From: Paracoccaceae bacterium
Lineage (GTDB): Bacteria; Pseudomonadota; Alphaproteobacteria; Rhodobacterales; Rhodobacteraceae
DNA length: 64,000 nucleotides
Assembly (NCBI GenBank): GCA_022824005.1
Contig: JAJEBG010000033.1
Coordinates: 1 to 64,000 of the forward strand
Direction: 5' to 3'
Part shown: in pieces, positions 36,886 through 46,330 of the stretch
How positions within the stretch are numbered: position 1 is the stretch's first letter
Layout of the letters: each line of letters opens with the position of its first letter
Notes under the pieces: generated by a model
Databases searched by the model: none
Told to the model about the DNA's origin: nothing
The model's input: the letters and a program-made list of their open reading frames with translations, nothing else
Program-made: the position numbers and the translations under genes

Positions 36886-38784
36886 ATGATGCTAGATAGA
36901 CTTCTCAAAGTCGAGTGTAATCATTCCTCGAAGAGAATGGTGTTTTGTTTCTCCATTCTCGTCTTCATTCTCGGATTGATGGCAGCTCCTGCATGGCCCG
37001 ATGGTCACCAAAAGATAATCAAATCTCACGGGATTTCAAAATTTGGCAATCTCAAATATCCAGCCTCCTTCCCACATCTTGATTATGTCAATCCCGACGC
37101 GCCCAAAGGAGGTGAAATCGCCATTTGGGGTTTTGGTACATTTGACTCGATGAATCCCTACAGCCGCAAAGGCCGAGCCGGTGCCCTCTCCAGCATTTTC
37201 TTCGAGTCGCTGTTGACCGGAACAGCCGATGAAGTGAGCAGCAATTATGGACTGATCGCTGAGTCGTTGGAATATCCGGAGGATCGCTCATGGGTTATTT
37301 TCAATTTACGTCCCCAAGCTCGATTCTCAGATGGAACCCCTATCACCACAGAGGATGTCCTCTTCTCTTATGAATTATTTCTCAACGAAGGTTTGACTTC
37401 GTTTCGAGCTGAATTGGGTAAAGCCGTCGCAGAAACCGAGATTTTGGGCCCTCATCGCATCAAGTTTGTGTTTGACACCACAGAATCAACTCTGACCTAT
37501 CCCGCCATGGTCGGCGGTATACCGATCTTTTCAAAAGCCTGGTTCGACAAGACGGGGGCTAAACTAGACGAATCTCGAATGGAGCCGGCTCTGGGCTCAA
37601 GCCCCTATATCGTTGATGAAATTGAGCCCGGTCGCCGCCTCATCTACCGAAACAATCCCAACTATTGGGGTCGAGACTTACCGATTAATCGGGGTCAAAA
37701 TAATTTTGAAACCATCCGTGTCGAATATTTTGCCGATACCAGTGCCGCCTTCGAGGCCTTCAAAGGGGGCGCCTACACATTTCGTAACGAGAATTTCTCG
37801 AAGAATTGGGCCACTGGTTACGAATTTCCAGCCGTTGACAAGGGTTGGGTTGTGAAGCGAGAATTTCATGACGGAACGCCGGTTAGCGGGCAGAGTTTCA
37901 TATTCAACCTGCGGCGTGAAAAGTTCCAAGACCCAAGGGTTCGGGAAGCCATCGGCTTGATGTTCAACTTTGAATGGTCCAACGAGACACTCTTTTTTGG
38001 CATTTATAATCGCATTAATTCCTTTTGGGAAAATTCTGATCTGGCGGCCTCTGGTTTGCCGGGTGAGGATGAACTCGCATTGCTTGAACCGTTGCGCGGG
38101 ATGGTTCCTGATTCAGTGTTTACTGAACCGGCGGTTATGGCCCCAACATCAAATTCGCGGCAATTGGATCGAAACAATCTACGCAAAGCCTCCAATCTCC
38201 TTGACGAGGCTGGTTGGAGAGTCGGTGACGACGGGCTGAGACGCAATTCAGATGGCAATGTGTTAAAGGTCGAGTTTTTGGGTTCAAGCCCATCTTTTGA
38301 CCGCATCATCAACCCATATGTCGAAAATCTTCGAGCGGCGGGTATTGACGCCAACTACACACGGATTGATCCATCGCAGTTCACCAATCGCGAACGCGAG
38401 CGTGATTTTGATATCATCACATCGAGTTTTGGTTTCGGTTTGGAGCCAAGCGGGCCGGGTCTGCGGCAATCGCTGGGATCTGAACATGTGGATGGCGCCT
38501 TCAACGACACAGGTCTTGCGAGCGAGGGTGTGGATCGCTTGATCGACCATATCCAAGAGGCAACGACCATCGACGAATTGCATGTCGCGGTTCGTGCCCT
38601 TGATCGGGTATTGCGAGCGGAGAGAATTTGGGTCCCTCAATGGTTCAAATCTTTGCACACCGTGGCTTATTATGATCAATTTGAACATCCTGAAAATCTT
38701 CCCCCCTACAGTCTCGGTCAACTGGGTTTCTGGTGGTTCAATTCTGAAAAGGCGGCGCGACTGAGCGAAGAGGGCGCACTCTAA
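36886..38784 (+). CDS. yejA: Extracellular solute-binding protein of a YejABEF-type peptide importer
   Basis: Family 5 periplasmic binding protein of about 632 residues. The signal region is KRMVFCFSILVFILGLMAAPAW; the mature part has FPHLDYVNPDAPKGGEIAIWGFG, the YejA hallmark. ATG 36886 has GGAG upstream; the ORF track adds ten leader residues. It is first of four genes matching yejABEF, which imports oligopeptides and microcin C-like compounds. Confidence 0.9.
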   Translation: MMLDRLLKVECNHSSKRMVFCFSILVFILGLMAAPAWPDGHQKIIKSHGISKFGNLKYPASFPHLDYVNPDAPKGGEIAIWGFGTFDSMNPYSRKGRAGALSSIFFESLLTGTADEVSSNYGLIAESLEYPEDRSWVIFNLRPQARFSDGTPITTEDVLFSYELFLNEGLTSFRAELGKAVAETEILGPHRIKFVFDTTESTLTYPAMVGGIPIFSKAWFDKTGAKLDESRMEPALGSSPYIVDEIEPGRRLIYRNNPNYWGRDLPINRGQNNFETIRVEYFADTSAAFEAFKGGAYTFRNENFSKNWATGYEFPAVDKGWVVKREFHDGTPVSGQSFIFNLRREKFQDPRVREAIGLMFNFEWSNETLFFGIYNRINSFWENSDLAASGLPGEDELALLEPLRGMVPDSVFTEPAVMAPTSNSRQLDRNNLRKASNLLDEAGWRVGDDGLRRNSDGNVLKVEFLGSSPSFDRIINPYVENLRAAGIDANYTRIDPSQFTNRERERDFDIITSSFGFGLEPSGPGLRQSLGSEHVDGAFNDTGLASEGVDRLIDHIQEATTIDELHVAVRALDRVLRAERIWVPQWFKSLHTVAYYDQFEHPENLPPYSLGQLGFWWFNSEKAARLSEEGAL

Positions 38785-38808
38785 ACCCTCTGACCAACGG
38801 ATTGAGGC

Positions 38809-39897
38809 ATGGGCGCGTATATTCTCCGACGGCTGGCACTTGTCGTGCCGACTCTTCTTGGCATCATGGTGATCAATTTCACCTTGGTGCAATTTGTTCC
38901 CGGAGGACCCATTGAACAGATTCTAGCACAACTTGAGGGTGAAGGTGATGTGTTCGAAAGCGTGGCCGGCAGTTCAAGCGATGCCGGTATCGTTGAGGCG
39001 TCAACGGCGGATGAGAGGTATCGGGGCTCAAGAGGTTTACCCGAGGAGTTTATCAAGGAACTTGAGATTCAATTCGGTTTTGACAAACCGCCCTTGGAAC
39101 GTTTTCTTGACATGCTGTGGGGTTACATTCGGTTTGATTTCGGTGAGAGCTATTTTCGCTCGATCAGTGTCGTCGATCTGGTCATTGAGAAATTGCCCGT
39201 CTCCATCACATTAGGTCTTTGGTCAACACTCGCCGCCTATCTCGTATCCATTCCTTTGGGCATTCGAAAAGCCGTTCGCGATGGCACACAATTCGATACT
39301 TGGACATCGGGGGCGATCATCGTCGGCTATGCGATACCGGGATTTCTGTTTGCTATTTTGTTGTTGGTTCTCTTTGCTGGCGGTTCATATTTCCGAATTT
39401 TTCCCCTACGTGGTCTCGTCTCTGACAATTTTGCTGATCTCAGTTTGATCGGTCAAATTCTAGATTATTTCTGGCATATCGCCCTCCCTGTCCTCGCCTC
39501 AACTATCTCGGCCTTCGCGACACTGACATTGTTGACGAAGAACAGCTTTCTTGATGAGATCAAAAAGCATTATGTCATGACGGCGCGGGCCAAGGGCGTG
39601 ACCGAACGTCGTGTTCTTTACGGTCATATTTTCCGCAACGCGATGCTGATTGTAATTGCCGGCTTTCCGGCGGTGTTTGTGTCTGTCTTTTTTGGCGGTT
39701 CGCTGATTATTGAAACGATTTTTTCTCTCGATGGCCTCGGACGCCTCGGTTACGAAGCGGCGGTGGCGCGAGATTATCCGGTCATTTTTGGCACTCTTTA
39801 TGTGTTTGGATTGCTTGGCCTCGTTGTCGGAATCCTCTCTGACCTCACCTATGTATGGATTGACCCCCGCATTGACTTTGAGACGCGAGAGACGTGA
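38809..39897 (+). CDS. yejB: Peptide ABC transporter permease YejB
   Basis: Inner-membrane permease of 362 residues, opening [23 protein letters not shown] as in DppB/YejB. The long periplasmic insert between spans 1 and 2 (about residues 40-130) is typical of YejB. The coupling loop [26 protein letters not shown] contacts the ATPase. GAGG precedes the ATG. It overlaps yejE by one base. Confidence 0.92.
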   Translation: MGAYILRRLALVVPTLLGIMVINFTLVQFVPGGPIEQILAQLEGEGDVFESVAGSSSDAGIVEASTADERYRGSRGLPEEFIKELEIQFGFDKPPLERFLDMLWGYIRFDFGESYFRSISVVDLVIEKLPVSITLGLWSTLAAYLVSIPLGIRKAVRDGTQFDTWTSGAIIVGYAIPGFLFAILLLVLFAGGSYFRIFPLRGLVSDNFADLSLIGQILDYFWHIALPVLASTISAFATLTLLTKNSFLDEIKKHYVMTARAKGVTERRVLYGHIFRNAMLIVIAGFPAVFVSVFFGGSLIIETIFSLDGLGRLGYEAAVARDYPVIFGTLYVFGLLGLVVGILSDLTYVWIDPRIDFETRET

Positions 39898-41003
39898 TGA
39901 AACTCTCTCCCCTCGCCCGCCGTCGACTGACAAATTTTCGCTCAAATGCTCGAGCCTTTTGGTCTCTGATCATATTTTTGATCCTTTTCACTCTTTCGCT
40001 GTTCGCGGAATTCATCTCCAATGACAAACCCTTGCTGGTGAAATATCAAAACTCGTATTATTTTCCGATTTTCCAATTTTATCCTGAAACAGCGTTTGGC
40101 GGTGATTTCCGCACCGAAGCCATTTACCGCGATATTGAAGTCCAATGTTTGATCCGCTCGGGCGGCTCTGACCTTTGTTGGGACGATCCCGGCGCCACAC
40201 TTGCTGATGCCGCCGATGGCGAAATTAATGGTCAAGACATCGTCCAAGGTTGGTTGATTTGGCCGCTCATTCCCTATTCTTTTGATACCGTCAACGATTT
40301 GGGACGGGCCGCTCCGTCCCCCCCTGATAGCGATCACTGGCTTGGTACCGATGATACGGCAAGAGATGTGCTGGCAAGGGTGATTTATGGTTTTCGCTTG
40401 TCGATCAATTTCACCATTGTCGTCACTTTGGCGACCTCCATCATTGGCGTGGCTTCAGGGGTTGTTCAGGGATTTTTTGGTGGCGCGATTGATCTATTTT
40501 TCCAACGATTAATTGAACTGTGGGGTTCAACGCCATCCCTCTATATCATCATTATCGTGGCCGCGATTTGGCAGATGGATTTCTGGCTTTTGGCCTTCCT
40601 CATGACGCTATTTGGATGGACAGCCTTGGTCGGCGTGGTGCGGGCGGAAAGTCTTCGCGCCCGCAATCTTGAATATATCCGTGCCGCGAGAGCGTTAGGT
40701 TTATCAAGCACAGCCATCATGTTTCGCCATGTCCTTCCCAACGCGATGGTGGCCACGTTAACCCTTCTGCCCTTTATCATCACCGGCGTCATCGGCTCCC
40801 TCGCGGCCCTCGATTATCTCGGCTTTGGTCTCCCCTCGTCAGGCCCATCACTGGGTGAATTGACACTGCAAGCAAAGCGCAACTTGCAAGCACCGTGGCT
40901 GGGATTCACGGCATTCTTTACCTTTGCCATTATGCTGTCGTTGCTGGTTTTTATTTTTGAAGGGGTACGCGATGCCTTTGACCCGCGGAAAGTCTTCGAA
41001 TGA
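39897..41003 (+). CDS. yejE: Peptide ABC transporter permease YejE
   Basis: Second permease, 368 residues. It starts with SPLARRRLTNFRSNARAFWSL and a span, then the YejE-type insert with YFPIFQFYPETAFGGDF, LGTDDTARDVLARVIYGFRLS, and the EAA loop LEYIRAARALGLSSTAIMFRHVLPN. TGATG overlap with yejB; ATGA overlap with the ATPase gene. Confidence 0.92.
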   Translation: MKLSPLARRRLTNFRSNARAFWSLIIFLILFTLSLFAEFISNDKPLLVKYQNSYYFPIFQFYPETAFGGDFRTEAIYRDIEVQCLIRSGGSDLCWDDPGATLADAADGEINGQDIVQGWLIWPLIPYSFDTVNDLGRAAPSPPDSDHWLGTDDTARDVLARVIYGFRLSINFTIVVTLATSIIGVASGVVQGFFGGAIDLFFQRLIELWGSTPSLYIIIIVAAIWQMDFWLLAFLMTLFGWTALVGVVRAESLRARNLEYIRAARALGLSSTAIMFRHVLPNAMVATLTLLPFIITGVIGSLAALDYLGFGLPSSGPSLGELTLQAKRNLQAPWLGFTAFFTFAIMLSLLVFIFEGVRDAFDPRKVFE

Positions 41004-42601
41004 AACCGCCTCTCCTCAATATTGAAGATTTGTCGGTGACCTTTCGGCAGGGCGGCGAGGCAACCCATGCGATTCGCCATGTCGATCTTCATGTTGATGA
41101 AGGAGAAACAGTGGCGATTGTCGGTGAGTCCGGCTCTGGAAAATCGGTGACGGCGCTATCAACGGTCGGTTTACTCCCCGATAACGCCACCCTCAGCGGC
41201 TCTGTCCAATATCGCGGCCAAGAGATGGTCGGGGCGACAAGTGATGATCTACGAGGGGTCAGAGGCAATGACATCAGTTTTATTTTTCAAGAACCCATGG
41301 TTTCTCTCAATCCCCTGCATACCCTTGAGAAACAAATCGGCGAAAGTCTCGCCACGCATCAGGGACTGACCGGACAAAAAGCACGTGATATTATCGTTTC
41401 ACTCTTGGAAAAAACCGGCATTGACAATCCCGTCCAACGACTGAAATCCTACCCCCATCTTTTGTCCGGTGGCCAACGCCAGCGGGTGATGATTGCCATG
41501 GCTTTGGCCAACAATCCCGATTTGTTGATCGCTGACGAACCCACCACGGCGCTTGATGTCACCATACAAGCGCAAATTCTGGACCTTCTCAAAGAACTTA
41601 AAGGATCGGAGGGAATGAGCCTTCTGTTCATCACCCATGATCTTAATATCGTGAAACAGATAGCCGATCGGTTTTATGTGATGCGCGATGGCCAAATTGT
41701 TGAACATGGCGACACGCATTCGATCTTCAATGGGCCTCGTCACGACTATACCAAGACTCTCCTCGCTGCGGAGCCCACCGGTCAACCAGCCCCTATTCCA
41801 CGAGGGAGAAAAACGGTTCTCTCGGCGCATCGGCTTAAGGTTTGGTTTCCTATTCAACGCGGCCTTCTTAAACGAACCGTCGGTCATATAAAGGCCGTCA
41901 AAGAGGCTAATTTCAGCATCCGCGAGGGCGAAACCATTGGTATTGTCGGTGAGTCAGGTTCAGGCAAAACCACATTGGCACTCGCCGCGATGCGCCTTGT
42001 CTCCTCGGAAGGCAGTATTGCCTTCGTCAATGAAGAATTACAGGGGCGCTCGCACAGAAGTCTACGTTCAGTGCGACGTCATATGCAGATGGTGTTCCAA
42101 GATCCGTTTGGCTCGCTGTCCCCCCGCATGACCGTCGGCCAGATCGTCTCGGAAGGACTATCGGTGCACGGCATTGCAAATCTCGAAGAAAAGCAGCGTC
42201 TGTCGCTTGAAATCTTACAGGAAGTCGGTTTGGACGCCGACGTATGGCCTCGCTATCCGCATGAATTTTCAGGCGGACAACGCCAACGGATTGCCATTGC
42301 TCGCGCCATGGTGCTGAAACCCAAACTTGTTTTGCTTGATGAGCCCACCTCGGCCCTTGACCGAACCGTCCAATCGCAAATTATTGACCTCTTGTTGAGT
42401 TTGCAGCAGAAATATCGTTTAGCTTATTTCTTTATCAGCCACGACCTGCGGGTAGTGCGCGCCATGTCACACCAAATTATCGTCATGAAAGACGGCGATA
42501 TCGTGGAGGCGGGAAGAACTGACCAAATATTCCGCCAACCCAAGACGGAATATTCAATCTCTCTGATGGAGGCGGCGTTTGGCACCGCATCGCTCGGTTA
42601 G
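41000..42601 (+). CDS. yejF: Peptide ABC transporter, fused ATP-binding protein YejF
   Basis: Tandem ATPase of 533 residues. First domain: [40 protein letters not shown]; second domain: [40 protein letters not shown]. Both halves keep complete catalytic motifs. It closes the yejABEF operon and overlaps the convergent isomerase gene by 4 bases. Confidence 0.93.
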   Translation: MKPPLLNIEDLSVTFRQGGEATHAIRHVDLHVDEGETVAIVGESGSGKSVTALSTVGLLPDNATLSGSVQYRGQEMVGATSDDLRGVRGNDISFIFQEPMVSLNPLHTLEKQIGESLATHQGLTGQKARDIIVSLLEKTGIDNPVQRLKSYPHLLSGGQRQRVMIAMALANNPDLLIADEPTTALDVTIQAQILDLLKELKGSEGMSLLFITHDLNIVKQIADRFYVMRDGQIVEHGDTHSIFNGPRHDYTKTLLAAEPTGQPAPIPRGRKTVLSAHRLKVWFPIQRGLLKRTVGHIKAVKEANFSIREGETIGIVGESGSGKTTLALAAMRLVSSEGSIAFVNEELQGRSHRSLRSVRRHMQMVFQDPFGSLSPRMTVGQIVSEGLSVHGIANLEEKQRLSLEILQEVGLDADVWPRYPHEFSGGQRQRIAIARAMVLKPKLVLLDEPTSALDRTVQSQIIDLLLSLQQKYRLAYFFISHDLRVVRAMSHQIIVMKDGDIVEAGRTDQIFRQPKTEYSISLMEAAFGTASLG

Positions 42602-43272
42602 GTTAAATAGTCGGGGACGATCAATCGATACGGTTCTTCATCTTCTTCAATGGTGGGAAAACGCGGCGATTCTGAAAAGAAAAAATTGTCGGTTTTGTCG
42701 TCGTTGACGGAAGAGACCTCGCCGACCAGACTCGCCCCGCCATGTCCCCAAAATTCGTGGGCACAATTAGGGACTAAAGTGATGGACTCACCGGGATTGA
42801 CAATGACAACCTCGCCTGCCTTGACCTCGTGGGCGATTTCGTCCATGCAAAATGAGACCGGAGATTTGGTGTCGAGTTGCCCCTCGCTATCAAGGTTAAA
42901 CAGTTGAATGGCCAACGGCGCTCCTCCCCGCACAATAATATCTTCAGTCTTATTTTTGTGATAATGCATCACCGTCTTCTGGCTCTCTTGGCTCACCAAG
43001 AGTTTTTCTGCGTAAGGTCGTGAACACCCTTCGCTCCCCGGTGGCAGACCATTTCTTAAGGTAAAGAGCACTAAACCATAGTGATCAAAGTCACCGCTGC
43101 CAAAATCGGTGATATCCCATCCCATCCCAACTTTCTTGATTTGCTCAATCTTCTCCGATGGCTGCTCCCACTCTGCTCGGCCCCAACGTGCCATGGGGGG
43201 AAGGAGGAATTGATATTGAGAGATGAAATCTTCAGCCTCGCGGATCACTTTGTTAATCTCTGAACGTTTCAC
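42598..43272 (-). CDS. D-lyxose isomerase-like cupin (D-lyxose ketol-isomerase family)
   Basis: A 224-residue cupin starting MKRSEINKVIREAEDFI, the typical opening of the D-lyxose isomerase family. The metal site reads MHYHKNKTEDIIVRGG with a later histidine in VPNCAHEFWGHGG. It would interconvert D-lyxose and D-xylulose, or a related ketose/aldose pair such as mannose/fructose. Start is GTG 43272 with AAAGGAGA upstream. It stands alone, converging on yejF; no sugar transporter or kinase is next to it. Confidence 0.82.
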   Translation of the reverse strand: MKRSEINKVIREAEDFISQYQFLLPPMARWGRAEWEQPSEKIEQIKKVGMGWDITDFGSGDFDHYGLVLFTLRNGLPPGSEGCSRPYAEKLLVSQESQKTVMHYHKNKTEDIIVRGGAPLAIQLFNLDSEGQLDTKSPVSFCMDEIAHEVKAGEVVIVNPGESITLVPNCAHEFWGHGGASLVGEVSSVNDDKTDNFFFSESPRFPTIEEDEEPYRLIVPDYLT

Positions 43273-43306
43273 GATAAGTCTCCTTTAGCTCCGATCCATC
43301 ACGCTT

Positions 43307-44659
43307 TCATTTGCTGACAATAGTTTGGCAGTCAACGCGCCGGGCGCTGAGGCGCGTGCAAGCCCTATGCGAGTCATTGGCGGTGAGTTCGGTGAACCCC
43401 GCTTCAAAGACGCCCCCCTTTTGCCGAATAAACTTTTTGGCCAACGACAGGGTAACAAATTCCATCACCATGACTTCCGTCAGTCGTCGGTTGGCCTCCC
43501 ATTGCGTGGCAAAGGTTCCGAGGAGAATACCATCGGCTGGTTGACGATCACCCATCGCACCATGATCCTGATGAGGACGCAGTTTAGGTCGGGCCCACTC
43601 CAAGGGTTTCAACTTCTCTAACTCTTTTGTCTCGCGCTTTGGAGCGGGGGAAATTGCCGCCGCCACTTGATCAACCAGTGACAAAGGCGCGTCGCTCGAA
43701 CCCCTCTCTTCATACACAGTTTCGGGGCGGCGCAATCGTCCGGGAGCCGAATCAACATTTGTGTCAACACGGGTCATTTGAGCGAAGGGAATTCTTGGCA
43801 TTGACGGGGGCTTCAGAGCCACATGGTTCTCGGCCATCTTGAAGCCTCGGTCCATCAATTTTGCGACTTGGGCATTGCGCGAGGCACCTGACCGCCCCCC
43901 GAAAACAGTCACAATTATGCGCTTGTCGCCCCGTTTGGCCGAGGCGGTGAGACAAAATCCTGCGGCGTTGGTAAAGCCCGTTTTAATCCCGTCGGCTCCT
44001 GCCGATTGTCGTAAAAAATTTCGATTGGTGTTTTTGACCTTTTTGCCGCCACCGATATCCGCCCTTAATTTTGAAAACAAATGATAATATTCAGGATAAT
44101 TGTAAATGACATGTCGTCCTAAAATCGTCATATCTTGAGCCGAGGATAAATGTCCCTTCTGAGTCAAACCGTGGGCATTCTTAAATGTCGTCTGGCTCAT
44201 ACCCATCGCCCGTGCGGTGTGATTCATTCGTGCCGCGAAGGCTTTTTCACTGCCCGATATAGCTTCCGCGATCGCGGTGGCCGCGTCGTTGGCGGAGCGC
44301 ACCGCGGCGGCCCGAATCAGGTAGCGAAGTTTGACCCTTGAGCCGGGTTTTAGGTGAATTTTGGAAGGCGCTTCGCTAGCGGCAAATTTTGAAATCTTGA
44401 CTCTCGTATCCAAACCAATTTCACCATTTTCTACCGCTTGGATGGCGACATAAATAGTCATCATCTTGGTCAACGATGCCGGATGAAGGCGTAGGTTGGC
44501 GTTTTCCGAGTGAAGAATTTTTCCATTTCGTGCATCCATGACAACGGCGGCGTAGGTCGCGGCCGAGACGGAATGATAAGTTGACATCACGAAAAGGATA
44601 CTAAAAACCGTGATGGTCAGGAAAAAAGATTTGGCGACAAGGCGCAATAGCCGAAACAT
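43307..44659 (-). CDS. D-alanyl-D-alanine carboxypeptidase with C-terminal SPOR domain
   Basis: Penicillin-binding protein 5/6 family enzyme of 450 residues trimming peptidoglycan stem peptides. All three motifs are intact: SxxK in PASLTKMMT, SxN in RSANDAATA and KTG in DGIKTGFTNAAGFC. The C-terminal about 80 residues (ILLGTFATQWEANRRLTEV...) look like a SPOR peptidoglycan-binding domain. A signal span (SFFLTITVFSILFVM) is present. ATG 44659 has GGGAGGT four bases upstream, better than the ORF-track start. It is the last native gene before the mobile island. Confidence 0.92.
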   Translation of the reverse strand: MFRLLRLVAKSFFLTITVFSILFVMSTYHSVSAATYAAVVMDARNGKILHSENANLRLHPASLTKMMTIYVAIQAVENGEIGLDTRVKISKFAASEAPSKIHLKPGSRVKLRYLIRAAAVRSANDAATAIAEAISGSEKAFAARMNHTARAMGMSQTTFKNAHGLTQKGHLSSAQDMTILGRHVIYNYPEYYHLFSKLRADIGGGKKVKNTNRNFLRQSAGADGIKTGFTNAAGFCLTASAKRGDKRIIVTVFGGRSGASRNAQVAKLMDRGFKMAENHVALKPPSMPRIPFAQMTRVDTNVDSAPGRLRRPETVYEERGSSDAPLSLVDQVAAAISPAPKRETKELEKLKPLEWARPKLRPHQDHGAMGDRQPADGILLGTFATQWEANRRLTEVMVMEFVTLSLAKKFIRQKGGVFEAGFTELTANDSHRACTRLSARRVDCQTIVSK

Positions 44660-44917
44660 TCGGACCTCCCTCATATTTAGATGCGACTTTCTTTTGAAGT
44701 CTGCAAGGTCACTGCTGATAGACCTAAACGCCTCCTAACATGTTTTTGTTGCGAGTCCAAGTCTCGTTTGACATCACTTCAAGACCATTTTTTGTTGAAC
44801 CTTGGGTTCTGATGTGTCCGGGAATGGACATGCTTGAGGCGACCCGGGTTCTTTGCGCGCCGGTTTCAATGGCCTTTTCTGGTGATCAGGGCTGTCCAGG
44901 CACGCTCTTCGGGGTGT
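44660..44917. other. Left junction of the mobile island
   Basis: Upstream region of the carboxypeptidase gene passing into GC-richer sequence near 44.8 kb. No gene is supported. The switch in composition marks where foreign DNA begins; no direct repeat was identified that would define an attachment site. Confidence 0.4.
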
Positions 44918-45348
44918 TCAGGCATAGCTGCCCCGTCGCGCCGTCCTGCGGCGCTCTCTCGGCACATCGCGCGGGGTCAGGAGCGACGGTTCATCCGCCG
45001 GGTGAATAAGGATCGCGTCGAGTGCGTCCTAGGCGCGGGCGGCGTAATGCCGGTTGGCCTCGGGCATGTAGCTGAAGCGTCCGCCGCCGCCAGGCTTGGC
45101 GATTGCGATGTTCATCAGGCAGGAGAGGTTGCGCGGCAGATGGCGCACATGAGACCAGCAGCGGTCCTCGTCATAGGTGAAGTCGCGTACGTAGTGAACT
45201 CTATTCTCTATGACCCAGAACTCTATTCTCTATGACCCAATGGTCGCGCACGAGCCCCAGAAGTACCTTGGGTCCGGCGCGTTCGGGACCGAGCGAGGGC
45301 GCATCGCTGAAGTCGATGGCCTTGAGGTCGTCGAGGATGGCCTCTCCC
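44918..45348 (-). pseudogene. Remnant of an ISAs1-type transposase (C-terminal part)
   Basis: Minus-strand reading gives KAIDFSDAPSLGPERAGPKV and then DHWVIENRVHYVRDFTYDED, the conserved DDE C-terminal region of ISAs1-family transposases (HWxIENxxHxVRDVTFxED). It is dead three ways: the 22-bp duplication at 45196-45239 shifts the frame and gives an immediate stop, a TAG replaces a sense codon after NRHYAARA, and the N-terminal two thirds are missing where the IS5-type element begins at about 45349. Confidence 0.7.
45196..45239. repeat. 22-bp perfect tandem duplication
   Basis: GAACTCTATTCTCTATGACC followed by CA occurs twice in direct succession (45196-45217, 45218-45239). It lies inside the ISAs1-type transposase remnant at the conserved IENRV segment. 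Because 22 is not a multiple of three it destroys the frame; removing one copy restores it. Confidence 0.95.
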
Positions 45349-46239
45349 AATGTGATATTTCCCTACTGAATTTGACCACAGACAGGGAGGGCCACATGGC
45401 TTGGAACGAGACCACCCGCGAGAAGTATAAGCGTAGTTTGGACCGATATGAAAGCGATTTGAGCGACGAGGAATGGCGGGTGATTAAGCCGCTCCTCCCG
45501 GCTCCGTCGAAGCTGGGACGCCCCGCAGCGTCGACCTTCGATCGGTTTTCAATGCGATCCAGTATATGCTGGCGACAGGATGTCAGTGGCGTGCGCTTCC
45601 CAAATGTTTTCCGCCGTTTACGACGGTCCAGAACTACTTCTACGCGTGGCGCGACGACGGTGTTCTGGAACGCATGATGGATGCGCTGCGCGATCTTGTG
45701 CGGGAGCAGGCTGGGCGCTCCGCGTCGCCGACGGCGGCCGTAATCGACAGCCAGTCGGTGAAGACGACGGAGATGGGCGGCCCGTCAGGATACGACGCGG
45801 GCAAGAAGATCAAGGGCCGGAAACGCCACGCCACAGTGGACGTGGAGGGGTTCCCGATCGCGATCCAGGTTCACGCGGCTGACGTGCAGGACCGCGACGG
45901 TGCGCCGGACGTCATTCTTGCGATGTTGGAAAAGGCGCCTGAGGTGAGGAAGCTGTGGGCAGACGGCGGCTATACGGGACCTAAGCTGGAGGCCGCGCTG
46001 GCGGAACACGGCCTCGGATCAATTCTGGAGATCGTCCACAAACCCAAGGAAATCAAGGGTTTTACCGTCCTTTATCGCCGGTGGGTGGTGGAACGGACAT
46101 TCGCTTGGCTGTCGTGGTGCCGACGCTTGGCGAAGGACGTGGAGCGGACCTTGGCCAGTTCTCTAGCCTGGGCCCAACTGGCCGCGTGCCGGTTCCTGAT
46201 GCGACGAATGGCGCGAGCAATAACTTAATTATCACAATA
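45349..46239 (+). mobile_element. IS5-family insertion sequence
   Basis: An element of about 890 bases carrying an IS5/IS427-group transposase. Near-matching inverted ends are proposed at AATGTGATATTT (45349-45360) and AATTATCACAAT (46228-46239), 10 of 12 positions complementary. The left end coincides with the point where the ISAs1 reading frame stops being readable. The right end might instead extend to GGCTC at about 46264, so the boundaries are tentative. No target duplication was confirmed. Confidence 0.7.
45396..46228 (+). CDS. IS5-family transposase in two frames (-1 frameshift at CGC CCC GC)
   Basis: Reading starts at ATG 45396 (GGGAGG upstream) with MAWNETTREKYKR and SDEEWRVIKPLLP. 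At the CCCC run (45521-45524) a -1 shift continues as GRPRSVDLRSVFNAIQYMLA and TGCQWRALPK, matching the family consensus; without the shift the protein ends at 45677. The DDE residues lie in VIDSQSVKT, LWADGGYTG and VVERTFAWL. The shift may be programmed, as in many IS427-group elements, or an inactivating deletion. Confidence 0.82.
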
Positions 46240-46330
46240 TGTTAACCTAATTATGATTCAGGCTCTAAACGCTCTTGTCCTGGTGAGGGTGTGGCAGATG
46301 CTATCGACTCGAATGAACCCCCCCCTGGCT

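Noticed and set aside
45230-45415. 61-residue minus-strand ORF across the IS5 left end
   Set aside because: It is a read-through of the ISAs1 remnant in a non-coding frame joined to IS5 sequence.
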